Positions 16,530 through 24,077 of a DNA stretch of 47,362 nucleotides are shown in pieces. Positions within the stretch are counted from its first letter, which is position 1. Each line of letters opens with the position of its first letter. The notes under the pieces were generated by a model. The model saw only the letters and a program-made list of their open reading frames with translations. It made no database searches and was not told the origin of the DNA. A program made the position numbers and the translations under genes. The stretch is from an uncultured Collinsella sp. (GTDB lineage: Bacteria > Actinomycetota > Coriobacteriia > Coriobacteriales > Coriobacteriaceae): contig CABUZK010000010.1 in NCBI GenBank assembly GCA_902496115.1, positions 1-47,362 on the forward strand, written 5' to 3'.

Positions 16530-16773
16530 AGTTCTGACTGCTCTTGCTTTGGCTGCAACTGTAGCGGTTGGTGCGTTTGCGGGATTTAAGATCGCAACAG
16601 ACGATGAATTGCGTGGTCGTCTGCTTCGCGGAGCGCAAGATATCGTCGATACGTCCAAAAAGAAAATGGATGTTATGACTGAGGATGTCGCTATGCGTAC
16701 AGCTCAGGTAACTAAGAATCCCAAGATTAATCAAGATTGGGTTAACCATCAATGGGAAAATGTAGGCTTTTAG
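16519..16773 (+). CDS. small membrane-anchored protein of unknown function
   Basis: The 84-residue product begins MKNKVLTALALAATVAVG, a single hydrophobic anchor (residues 5-25). A charged segment follows (TDDELRGRLLRGAQDIVDTSKKKMD) that looks helical and could form a coiled coil. ATG 16519 is preceded by AGGGAG and overlaps the parB stop by 11 nt, so it is translated with parB. I do not recognise the family. It resembles YtxH-type single-pass proteins in layout only. Coupling to parB suggests a link with the membrane or segregation, but that is speculation. Confidence 0.8.
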   Translation: MKNKVLTALALAATVAVGAFAGFKIATDDELRGRLLRGAQDIVDTSKKKMDVMTEDVAMRTAQVTKNPKINQDWVNHQWENVGF

Positions 16774-16799
16774 GTACCTAACAATTACTAGCCTTTTTT

Positions 16800-16845
16800 A
16801 AGGGGTCCCTGTCTGAACGCCAGAACAAGGACCCCTTATTTCTTT
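16800..16845 (+). terminator. terminator after the parAB operon
   Basis: AAGGGGTCC (16800-16808) pairs with GGACCCCTT (16829-16837) across a 20-base loop and is followed by ATTTCTTT. Confidence 0.7.
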
Positions 16846-16897
16846 CGAAAAAGTTGTTGAACAATCGCTCGATGCGAATTAGCGATAGATATGAAAC

Positions 16898-16930
16898 AGC
16901 CCCGGTTGCAATTAAGCAACCGGGGCTTTT
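16898..16930. terminator. hairpin terminator between parAB and rlmN
   Basis: AGCCCCGGTTGC-AATTAA-GCAACCGGGGCT is a perfect 12-bp stem. On the plus strand it is followed by TTTT. On the minus strand, where it would end rlmN transcripts, the trailing sequence is GTTTC, so it may work in both directions. Confidence 0.7.
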
Positions 16931-16933
16931 CGA

Positions 16934-16949
16934 TGTTTCACATGAAACG
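16934..16949. promoter_or_regulatory. parS site 4 (near-consensus)
   Basis: TGTTTCACATGAAACG matches the parS consensus at 14 of 16 positions. It lies in the rlmN 3' flank, about 2.2 kb from the main cluster. Confidence 0.75.
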
Positions 16950-16965
16950 TTTAGGTTGGTCTCCC

Positions 16966-18018
16966 CTACGCGTTCTTCTGAACCTTGAAGCGCTGCTTGA
17001 GTTGGCCGCAAGCAGCGTCGATATCGTTGCCGCGAGAGTTACGGATCGTGGTCTCAATGCCACGGGACTCAAGACGACGCTGAAGGTCTTCAACCTTATG
17101 AATCGGTGACGGTTTGAGAGGACTGCCCTCGATATCGTTGAGCTGGATCAGGTTGACGTGGCACAGCGTGCCCTCGCAGAAGTCGCAGAGCGCCTGCATC
17201 TCGGGGTTGGTGTCATTGACGCCCTCGATCATGGCGTATTCGTATGTCGGACGGCGGCCGGTCTTTTCGGTGTAGAGCTGAAGGGCCTCGTGAAGGCGCA
17301 AAAGCGTGTACTTCTTAACGCCCGGCATGAGCTTATTACGCGTGGACTGAATGGCAGAGTGCAGCGAGACGGCGAGCGTGAACTGCTCGGGAATGTCGGC
17401 AAACTTGCGAATACCAGGAATGACGCCGCTGGTGGAGACAGTGAGATGACGTGCTCCAATACCGATTCCATCGGGGTCATTAAGAATACGCAGCGCCTTG
17501 AGGACCTCATCGTAGTTGGCGAAAGGCTCACCCTGGCCCATGAACACGACGCTCGTCGCGCGCTCACCAAAGTCGTTGGAAACATGCAGTACCTGGTCAA
17601 CGATCTCTTGAGCGGTCAGTGAGCGCTTGAGGCCGTTCAGACCGGTAGCGCAAAAAGCGCAGCCCATACCACAGCCGGCTTGGGTAGATACGCAGACAGA
17701 CAGCTTGTTGCGACGAGGCATGCCGACGGTCTCGACGGAGATACCGTCGTGGTACTCGAGTAGGTATTTACGAGAGCCATCCTTAGACACCTGCTTGGCG
17801 AGCTCGGTCGGCGTGTCGAAGGCAAATGCCTCCTTCAGCTGCTCGCGGAAGGCCTTGGGAAGGTTGGTCATGTCATCAAACGAACAAACGTTCTTCTCAA
17901 AAACCCATTCGATGAGCTGCTTTGCGCGAAAAGCGGGTTGGCCGAGTTCGGCGACAAGTTCGCGAATATCGTTTTGGCTCAAGTCGCGAATGTCTTGAGA
18001 TTTAGTCCTGGGATTCAT
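16966..18018 (-). CDS. rlmN: Dual-specificity RNA methyltransferase RlmN
   Basis: This radical-SAM enzyme methylates C2 of A2503 in 23S rRNA and of A37 in some tRNAs. The 350-residue product has the cluster motif C116xxxC120xxC123 (AGCGMGCAFCATG). The two mechanistic cysteines are also present: C109 in LSVCVST, and C337 in DIDAACGQL, which carries the transient methyl group. ATG 18018 follows AAAGGC. It is transcribed alone, toward the hairpin at 16898. Confidence 0.96.
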   Translation of the reverse strand: MNPRTKSQDIRDLSQNDIRELVAELGQPAFRAKQLIEWVFEKNVCSFDDMTNLPKAFREQLKEAFAFDTPTELAKQVSKDGSRKYLLEYHDGISVETVGMPRRNKLSVCVSTQAGCGMGCAFCATGLNGLKRSLTAQEIVDQVLHVSNDFGERATSVVFMGQGEPFANYDEVLKALRILNDPDGIGIGARHLTVSTSGVIPGIRKFADIPEQFTLAVSLHSAIQSTRNKLMPGVKKYTLLRLHEALQLYTEKTGRRPTYEYAMIEGVNDTNPEMQALCDFCEGTLCHVNLIQLNDIEGSPLKPSPIHKVEDLQRRLESRGIETTIRNSRGNDIDAACGQLKQRFKVQKNA

Positions 18019-18033
18019 GGAAGCCTTTCGATT

Positions 18034-18063
18034 TTGGGGAAACGTAGAGGGTATCGCTACAAT
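18034..18063 (+). promoter_or_regulatory. promoter of ddl operon
   Basis: TTGGGG (18034-18039) and TACAAT (18058-18063) are spaced 18 bp, about 40 bases upstream of ddl. The -10 box matches those upstream of rpmH and tRNA-Lys. Confidence 0.5.
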
Positions 18064-18103
18064 ATGGTATCAGCTGCAGGAATTATAGAGGAGGAGTCTG
18101 CCC

Positions 18104-19069
18104 ATGCCGGGTAAAAGCCTAGAGAACATGCACGTAGCGGTCTTGGCGGGCGGCCATTCCGCCGAACGCGAGATTTCGCTCAATTCTGGAAAGAATGTCG
18201 TGGTGGCACTGAAGGAGGCCGGCTACACCTCGGTGGAGCTGCTCGACACCGCCGCCGATGACTTTATGGTGACTATGGCGACCGGTGGCTTCGACGTGGC
18301 GTTTATCGCCATGCACGGCGCCGGCGGCGAGGATGGCGCCATGCAGGGGGCCATGGAGACGCTGGGTATCCCCTACACGGCGTCAGGCGTGCTCGCCAGC
18401 GCATGTGGCGCCGATAAAGAGGTTTCAAAGCTTCTGTATGCCAAGGCGGGCATCCCCATTGCCCCCGGCCTGGCGCTTGAGGCGGGCGGCGAGGTCGATA
18501 TCGATCGTATCGTCGAGATTTGTGGCGAGCGGTGCTTTGTAAAGCCCGCCGTCAACGGCTCCAGCTACGGCATTTCGCTCGTTCACGAGCCCTCAGAGCT
18601 GCCGGCGGCAATCGCCAAGGCTTTTGAGTACGGCGATAAAGTGCTGGTCGAAAAGTGCATCGAGGGAACCGAGATCACCGTGGGCGTGTACGGCGAGGAC
18701 GACGTGCGCGCGCTGCCGATTGTGGAGATTCGCAAGCCTGAGGACTGCGAGTTCTACGACCTGGATGTGAAGTACGTCGACCCCACAGACATCCACCGCA
18801 TTCCGGCGCAGATTTCGCCCGAAAACTATGCGCGTGCCCAGGAACTTGCCTGTGCGGCCCATAAGGCCCTCGGCTGTCTGGGCGTTTCGCGCAGCGATTT
18901 TATCGTGAGCGAGGACGGCCCTGTCATTCTCGAGACCAACACCATTCCCGGCATGACCGATACGTCGCTGTATCCCGATGAGATTCGCCATACCGACGAC
19001 ATGACGTTCCCGCAGGTGTGCGACAGCCTGATCCGTATGGGTCTCCGCCGGGCGGGCGTTGCATGCTAA
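18104..19069 (+). CDS. ddl: D-alanine--D-alanine ligase
   Basis: The 321-residue ATP-grasp ligase makes D-Ala-D-Ala for peptidoglycan. It has the N-terminal motif LAGGHSAEREISL and HGAGGEDGAMQG. The ATP-grasp core includes FVKPAVNGSSYGI, and the metal-binding end is ILETNTIPGMT. The active-site segment EFYDLDVKY keeps the Tyr-containing form of D-Ala-D-Ala ligases rather than the Van-type form, so no vancomycin-resistance specificity is suggested. GGAGGAG precedes ATG 18104. Its stop codon overlaps the start of the next gene (ATGCTAA). Confidence 0.95.
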   Translation: MPGKSLENMHVAVLAGGHSAEREISLNSGKNVVVALKEAGYTSVELLDTAADDFMVTMATGGFDVAFIAMHGAGGEDGAMQGAMETLGIPYTASGVLASACGADKEVSKLLYAKAGIPIAPGLALEAGGEVDIDRIVEICGERCFVKPAVNGSSYGISLVHEPSELPAAIAKAFEYGDKVLVEKCIEGTEITVGVYGEDDVRALPIVEIRKPEDCEFYDLDVKYVDPTDIHRIPAQISPENYARAQELACAAHKALGCLGVSRSDFIVSEDGPVILETNTIPGMTDTSLYPDEIRHTDDMTFPQVCDSLIRMGLRRAGVAC

Positions 19070-21957
19070 TCGAGGACGCTGTATCTCCTGGAACGCCGCA
19101 GTTTGTCATCGATTCTTATGCCACGCTCGCCGAGCGCGCTAAGACGCAATCGTTTGGCCTCATCGAGGAGGACGTAATCGTCCTCGATACCGAGACCACG
19201 GGTCTTTCGGTGCAGGACAACGAGTTAATTGAGATTTCCGCGGCCCGCCTTTCGGGCCGCGAGATCATTGACCGCTTTGATACGTTCGTGCATCCCAAGC
19301 AGCTGATCCCTGTAGAGATTACCGAGCTCACGAGCATTACGAACGCCGATGTGGCAGATGCCCCGTCGGCCGTCGAGGCCGTCGCGGCGCTCGCCGACTT
19401 CGTGGGCGGCTGTCCTGTTATCGCGCATAACGCCACGTTTGACCGGTCGTTCATCGAATCGGTCAAGGGCGGCGTCAACGTGAGTGATATCTGGATCGAT
19501 TCGCTGGCGCTATCGCGCATTGCGCTTCCGCGCCTGACATCGCACAAACTGTCCTTTATGGCCGACTTGTTTGGGTGCGATTCGGTATCGCACCGTGCGA
19601 ACGCAGACGTTGATGCCCTGTGCGGTGTGTGGCGCGTGCTGTTAGTCGCACTTACCGACCTACCTTCGGGCCTTATGGCGCGCTTGGCGGACATGCACGC
19701 GGACGTGCCTTGGTCCTATCGCCCCATTTTTTCTTTTTTGGCTGGCCAGAACCCGGGCTCGATATTTTCGCTCAGCGCCGCTCGTGCCGATGTGCTCAAG
19801 GCCGATCGCGCAGGCGATCGCGTTGATGCGGACGAGCTGCCGGTCCTTAAGATGCCGAGCCGTGAAGAGATCGAGGCAGATTACGCCCCCGGCGGCCTGG
19901 TCAATCGCATGTATCCCACCTATGAGCCGCGCGACGAGCAGATCACGATGGCGGTTGAGGTGCGCGATGCGCTGGTCACGGGTACCCATCGCGTGATCGA
20001 GGCGGGCACGGGCGTCGGTAAGTCGATGGCCTATCTCGTGCCCTTCGCCGAGGCCGCCCGCCGAAACAACATTACCGTCGGCATCGCGACCAAATCGAAT
20101 AATCTTGCCGACCAGCTTATGTACCATGAGCTGCCAAAGCTCGCCGAACAGCTGGACGGGGGCCTGTCATTTTGTGCGCTCAAGGGCTATGACCACTATC
20201 CGTGTCTGCGCAAGCTCGAGCGCATGAGCCGTAGTCAGATTGAGATCACCACCAAGCGCGATCCTGCTGACACGCTCACGGCGGTTGCGGTGATCATGGC
20301 GTATGTGTGCCAATCTGCCGATGGCGACCTCGATTCACTCGGCATTCGCTGGCGCAGCGTCAACCGTCCCGACTTTACGACGGCGTCGCGCGAGTGTGCT
20401 CGTCGTCTGTGTCCGTTCTTCCCTGACAAATGCCTGGTCCACGGGGCGCGCCGCCGTGCGGCACATGCCGACGTGGTGGTCACCAACCATTCCCTGCTGT
20501 TCCGCAACGTGGCCGCCGAGGGAAGGATTTTGCCTCCGATTCGTCACTGGGTGGTCGACGAGGCCCATTCCATCGAGCGCGAGGCTCGTCGCCAATGGGC
20601 GCGCGTGGTTTCGGCAGATGAGTCGCGCGTGCTGTTTGAGCGCTTGGGTGGGTCGAGTGCCGGCGCGCTGAGTCAGGTTTCCCGTGACCTGGCCACTTCC
20701 GAGGGCTCCACGCTCTACCTGGGACTCACCGCCAAAGCAACGTCGACGGTTGCCCGCGCGAGCATGGCGATTGCCGATGTGTTCGATGGCGTGCGCGAGC
20801 TTGGCCGCCGTGCCCGCGGGGGTTATGACAACGCGAATCTGTGGATTGGGCCCGAGCTGCGCGAGTCGGATGACTGGCACGATTTTTTGCAGTCGGCCCA
20901 TACCGCAATTGATGCGCTGGACCAGGCGGATAAAAGCGTAGACGCGCTGGTGCAAGCTGTCGCTGCCGATAAGCCCGAGGTCGTCGTCGACCTGGGCGAC
21001 ATTTCACGCCGTCTGCACGAGTTGGTCGAGAATCTCAAGCTCATCATTGAGGGTACGGATGAGCACTATGTGTACTCACTGCAGGTTAACCGCCGGCTGC
21101 GAGCGGGCGGGGAGTCTATGACCGCCGAGCGCATCGACATCGGCGAGGCCTTGGCGAACGAGTGGCTGCCCGAGGTGCACACAGCCATCTTCGCTTCGGC
21201 GACCATGACGGTGTCTAAGAGCTTTGAGCATTTCAACCATGCCGTCGGCCTCGATCGCATCGGTGCGTCGACATCCTCATCGCTGCACCTGGATTCGAGC
21301 TATGACTTTGACTCGAATATGGCCGTGGTCGTGGCGGGGGACATTCCCGATCCGCGCGATCGTGAGCGCTATCTGTCGGCGCTCGAGTGCGTGCTGGTCG
21401 ATGCCCATCTCGCCATGGGTGGATCGGTGCTCACGCTCTTCACTAACAGGCGCGATATGGAGGATCTGTATGCCCGTGTCGAGCCCAAATTGGCGCGAGC
21501 GGGTCTGGAGCTCAATTGCCAACAGCGTAACTCGTCCCCACGTCGTCTGCGCGATCGGTTTATCAACGAGCCGACTTCATCGCTCTTTGCGCTCAAGGCC
21601 TTTTGGGAGGGCTTTGACGCCAGCGGCGAGACACTGCGTTGCGTCATTATTCCCAAGCTGCCGTTCTCGAGCCCCACGGATCCTCTTTCGTGTGAGCGCA
21701 ACCTGCGCGAGGACCGCGCCTGGGCGCGCTACTCGCTGCCCGAGGCGGTGCTCGAAGTCAAGCAGGCCGCCGGCCGTCTCATCCGCTCGTCGACTGATTG
21801 CGGCGTGCTCATCTTGGCAGATCCGCGCTTGGTGACAAAGGGCTACGGTAAGAAGTTCTTGACGTCGCTGCCCACGACTTCCTACCAGCGTATCGAGTCG
21901 GCGCAGATCGGTCATTATTTGCAGCTGTGGCGTGCACGCCACGAGCGACGCCGTTAA
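19063..21957 (+). CDS. DnaQ-type exonuclease fused to DinG-type helicase
   Basis: The 964-residue protein combines two modules. The first is a DEDDh 3'-5' exonuclease (DTETTG at residues 42-47; HNATFDRSF). The second is an XPD/DinG-like superfamily-2 helicase with Walker A EAGTGVGKSMAYL (Lys near 319), the DEAH box VVDEAHSIE (near 498), and cysteines that could ligate an Fe-S cluster (YPCLRK; ECARRLCPFFPDKC). Motif VI is near KQAAGRLIRSSTD. This architecture matches DinG of Firmicutes type, which may act as nuclease, helicase or both. I use ATG 19063, inside the ddl end, because the longer reading from 19018 lies fully within ddl. Its stop overlaps the stop of the convergent WYL gene. Confidence 0.92.
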   Translation: MLIEDAVSPGTPQFVIDSYATLAERAKTQSFGLIEEDVIVLDTETTGLSVQDNELIEISAARLSGREIIDRFDTFVHPKQLIPVEITELTSITNADVADAPSAVEAVAALADFVGGCPVIAHNATFDRSFIESVKGGVNVSDIWIDSLALSRIALPRLTSHKLSFMADLFGCDSVSHRANADVDALCGVWRVLLVALTDLPSGLMARLADMHADVPWSYRPIFSFLAGQNPGSIFSLSAARADVLKADRAGDRVDADELPVLKMPSREEIEADYAPGGLVNRMYPTYEPRDEQITMAVEVRDALVTGTHRVIEAGTGVGKSMAYLVPFAEAARRNNITVGIATKSNNLADQLMYHELPKLAEQLDGGLSFCALKGYDHYPCLRKLERMSRSQIEITTKRDPADTLTAVAVIMAYVCQSADGDLDSLGIRWRSVNRPDFTTASRECARRLCPFFPDKCLVHGARRRAAHADVVVTNHSLLFRNVAAEGRILPPIRHWVVDEAHSIEREARRQWARVVSADESRVLFERLGGSSAGALSQVSRDLATSEGSTLYLGLTAKATSTVARASMAIADVFDGVRELGRRARGGYDNANLWIGPELRESDDWHDFLQSAHTAIDALDQADKSVDALVQAVAADKPEVVVDLGDISRRLHELVENLKLIIEGTDEHYVYSLQVNRRLRAGGESMTAERIDIGEALANEWLPEVHTAIFASATMTVSKSFEHFNHAVGLDRIGASTSSSLHLDSSYDFDSNMAVVVAGDIPDPRDRERYLSALECVLVDAHLAMGGSVLTLFTNRRDMEDLYARVEPKLARAGLELNCQQRNSSPRRLRDRFINEPTSSLFALKAFWEGFDASGETLRCVIIPKLPFSSPTDPLSCERNLREDRAWARYSLPEAVLEVKQAAGRLIRSSTDCGVLILADPRLVTKGYGKKFLTSLPTTSYQRIESAQIGHYLQLWRARHERRR

Positions 21958-22871
21958 AGCGGGCAGGCCAGGCTCTTCGCCATATCGCATAGACGCTTTG
22001 CAGAGGCGGGGTCATCCAGTATGCGGATAGCTCCGCCCGCTGCGATTACCTGACAGAACAGCCAGTGCTCTGACCCATAACGCACGGTCACCGTTGCCAT
22101 GTCTGCCCCGTTTGGCTCAATCGACATGATGCCGGCCCAGTCTAGATGCTCTGCCATGTCGAGCGTCATGAGGAGTTTTGTGCTCTGCTCCGCCTGGGAA
22201 AGGGATTCGTGGAGGGACGCGGACGCGGGCGCGTGGCGCTCCACGGAATCGTCGGTAAGGGCAAGGCCCTCGATTTTGTCCATGCGATAGGAGCGCTGCC
22301 CATCAACTTCGACATCCCAGGCAATCAGATATGTTTGGTCGCCATGCGTCGCGATGCGCAGGGGGTCGATGAGACGCTCACGCGGCCGTGTGTCGTCCAT
22401 CGAACGGTAGATGATGCGGCATCGAACGCCGTCTTGAATCGCGCAGTTCAGCTGTTGCCAGTGCGATCCTCGGGCAACGGTATCGACGACGCGCTGGTTG
22501 TAGCCGAGTTTCTCGGGTAGGAGGGCGTGTCGGATACGCTCCGCTGCCCGAGAGTCGATTCCCATCGATTCGAGTTCGTGGTTGAGCACGGCACCTTCGG
22601 CGGCACTTAGGCGCAAGGGCAGCACACGCCCCGCATCGCCTGTCAGGATGATGCACTCGCCGTGGCGTTCGCAGATGATGCGTGCGCCCGACTCACGGTC
22701 AGCGAGGGTCGAGACGATATCGATAATTTCGTCGAGCGCCGCACCCGTGATATCAAAACGGCTGCAGATATCCCCTCGTGTCATACCGGTCTCGCCGGCA
22801 GCGTAGAGGGCCTCCATGATGTCAATCGCACGCGAGAGCCTTTGCTCGCTGGTGAGTTTACGCGTGGGCAT
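21954..22871 (-). CDS. WYL-domain regulator 2 (PafC-like)
   Basis: The roughly 305-residue protein opens with a winged helix (LTSEQRLSRAIDIMEALY and the DICSRFDITGAAL helix-turn-helix). The WYL domain follows near residues 155-225 (CRIIYRS, RLIDPLRIATHGDQTYLIAWD), then a WCX-like C-terminal domain. WYL proteins bind ligands, often single-stranded DNA, and control transcription. ATG 22871 overlaps the upstream WYL gene by 14 nt and has AAGG at a suitable distance. A longer in-frame start at 22931 would lie deep inside that gene. Paired WYL regulators next to a helicase recall actinobacterial PafBC, which activates a LexA-independent DNA-damage response; that function is inferred. Confidence 0.85.
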   Translation of the reverse strand: MPTRKLTSEQRLSRAIDIMEALYAAGETGMTRGDICSRFDITGAALDEIIDIVSTLADRESGARIICERHGECIILTGDAGRVLPLRLSAAEGAVLNHELESMGIDSRAAERIRHALLPEKLGYNQRVVDTVARGSHWQQLNCAIQDGVRCRIIYRSMDDTRPRERLIDPLRIATHGDQTYLIAWDVEVDGQRSYRMDKIEGLALTDDSVERHAPASASLHESLSQAEQSTKLLMTLDMAEHLDWAGIMSIEPNGADMATVTVRYGSEHWLFCQVIAAGGAIRILDDPASAKRLCDMAKSLACPL

Positions 22872-23880
22872 GCTCGTGCACCGTCCTTTCGATGAGGTGG
22901 TTCCACGCCAGTTTAAGTGCATCGGGGGCAACGGGTCTCATGCCGTCCATGGCGTGCTCCATACAAAACGAGGCAGCGGCATTAAGGTCGCGCACGCCGA
23001 CGGTCCAGGTCCAACTCTCTTCGGTGTGCGTGAGCTCCCCGCGACCGCGCGTTAGGCCGCTGACCATGTCGGCCTGGGCTTGCGGGGCAAACGAAAAGGT
23101 CGCCATAACGGGCTTGCAATCGGCAAAATCAAACTCAAAGAACAGGCGATCGTTCAGGTTAAAGTCGGCGGGGATGGAGTAGGCCTTCGAGGGGCGCCAT
23201 GCGCGAACGATACGGTCGCAGCGAAACGTCCTGATTTCATCGGTGGCGTTGTCGAGTCCGCAAAAATACGCCACACCCTCGTGCTCAAACATGCCGTATA
23301 CGCAGACGGTGCGCTCTTTTTGCTCCCCGTGCCCGTTTTGATACAAAAAGCGCAGTGCGCAGCGTTCGGCGAAAGCGCTCCACACCGCATCGACGGCGGG
23401 TAAGCGACGGGCGGGAGGCTCTTCTGCGGTCGATGCGCCGGTGAGGTAGGCGATCTTGGAGCGTATGTCTGCAAGCGGCGTGGCAAACGCGGCCGAACCG
23501 GTCGCAAGGGTCTGGTCGATAGCGTCGAGCAAGATGTCCGCGTCGTCTGCGGTGATGAGGCCACCGGCCGCAAACGTGTGCTCGCGATCGATGGTCCACG
23601 CGCTTTCTTCGGTTTCTTGGGCGCCTGCTGCGCGAACTTCCTTGATCGTGATTCCGCGTTCGAGGAGTTTTTCGCGATCGCGGCGAAACTTGCGCTTGTC
23701 CGAGCCGATATTGCCCGACCCATAGCCAAGATCGGAATCCAGGACAATTTGCTCTGTGGTCAATGGCTCGGGAGAGCTGTTGAGGACAAAGAACAGATTG
23801 AGGATGCGCTGGGCGGTCTTGTCGAAACCGGGTTCCGGCGCCCAATTTTTATTCGTTACGGTTGTATCGCTTGCCGTCAT
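22858..23880 (-). CDS. WYL-domain regulator 1 (PafB-like)
   Basis: The roughly 340-residue partner has an N-terminal winged helix (KTAQRILNLFFVLNSSPEPLTTEQIV, then DKRKFRRDREKLLERGI). The WYL domain lies near residues 175-225 (ALRFLYQNGHGE, VCVYGMFEHEGVAYFCGLD, IRTFRCDRIVRAW), followed by a C-terminal extension. I take ATG 23880, which has AGGA five bases upstream. The ATG at 23913 lacks a ribosome site. The two WYL genes overlap and form a bicistron, as pafB-pafC do. Confidence 0.85.
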   Translation of the reverse strand: MTASDTTVTNKNWAPEPGFDKTAQRILNLFFVLNSSPEPLTTEQIVLDSDLGYGSGNIGSDKRKFRRDREKLLERGITIKEVRAAGAQETEESAWTIDREHTFAAGGLITADDADILLDAIDQTLATGSAAFATPLADIRSKIAYLTGASTAEEPPARRLPAVDAVWSAFAERCALRFLYQNGHGEQKERTVCVYGMFEHEGVAYFCGLDNATDEIRTFRCDRIVRAWRPSKAYSIPADFNLNDRLFFEFDFADCKPVMATFSFAPQAQADMVSGLTRGRGELTHTEESWTWTVGVRDLNAAASFCMEHAMDGMRPVAPDALKLAWNHLIERTVHEHAHA

Positions 23881-24077
23881 AGAATCCTCGCATGGGAAGG
23901 TGTTTGATGCCATGATTTTAGTCCGATATGGAGATTAGGCTATATCCTTGTCCGCTTGGGGCGTTAAGATGCCCAGAATTCGGCCGTTTGCGCCCGCTCG
24001 GGGTATACTTTCGACTATATACGGTTCTAATGTGCATACATTGGGCCTATTTGTCGGATTATGGATGTGGAGCGCAT

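Noticed and set aside
18104..19069. Van-type ligase
   Set aside because: The active-site segment keeps the Tyr form of housekeeping D-Ala-D-Ala ligases and no vanH or vanX neighbours exist.
20688..20703. parS-like GTTTCCCGTGACC in the helicase gene
   Set aside because: Several mismatches including in the right half-site; encodes ordinary residues in a conserved protein.
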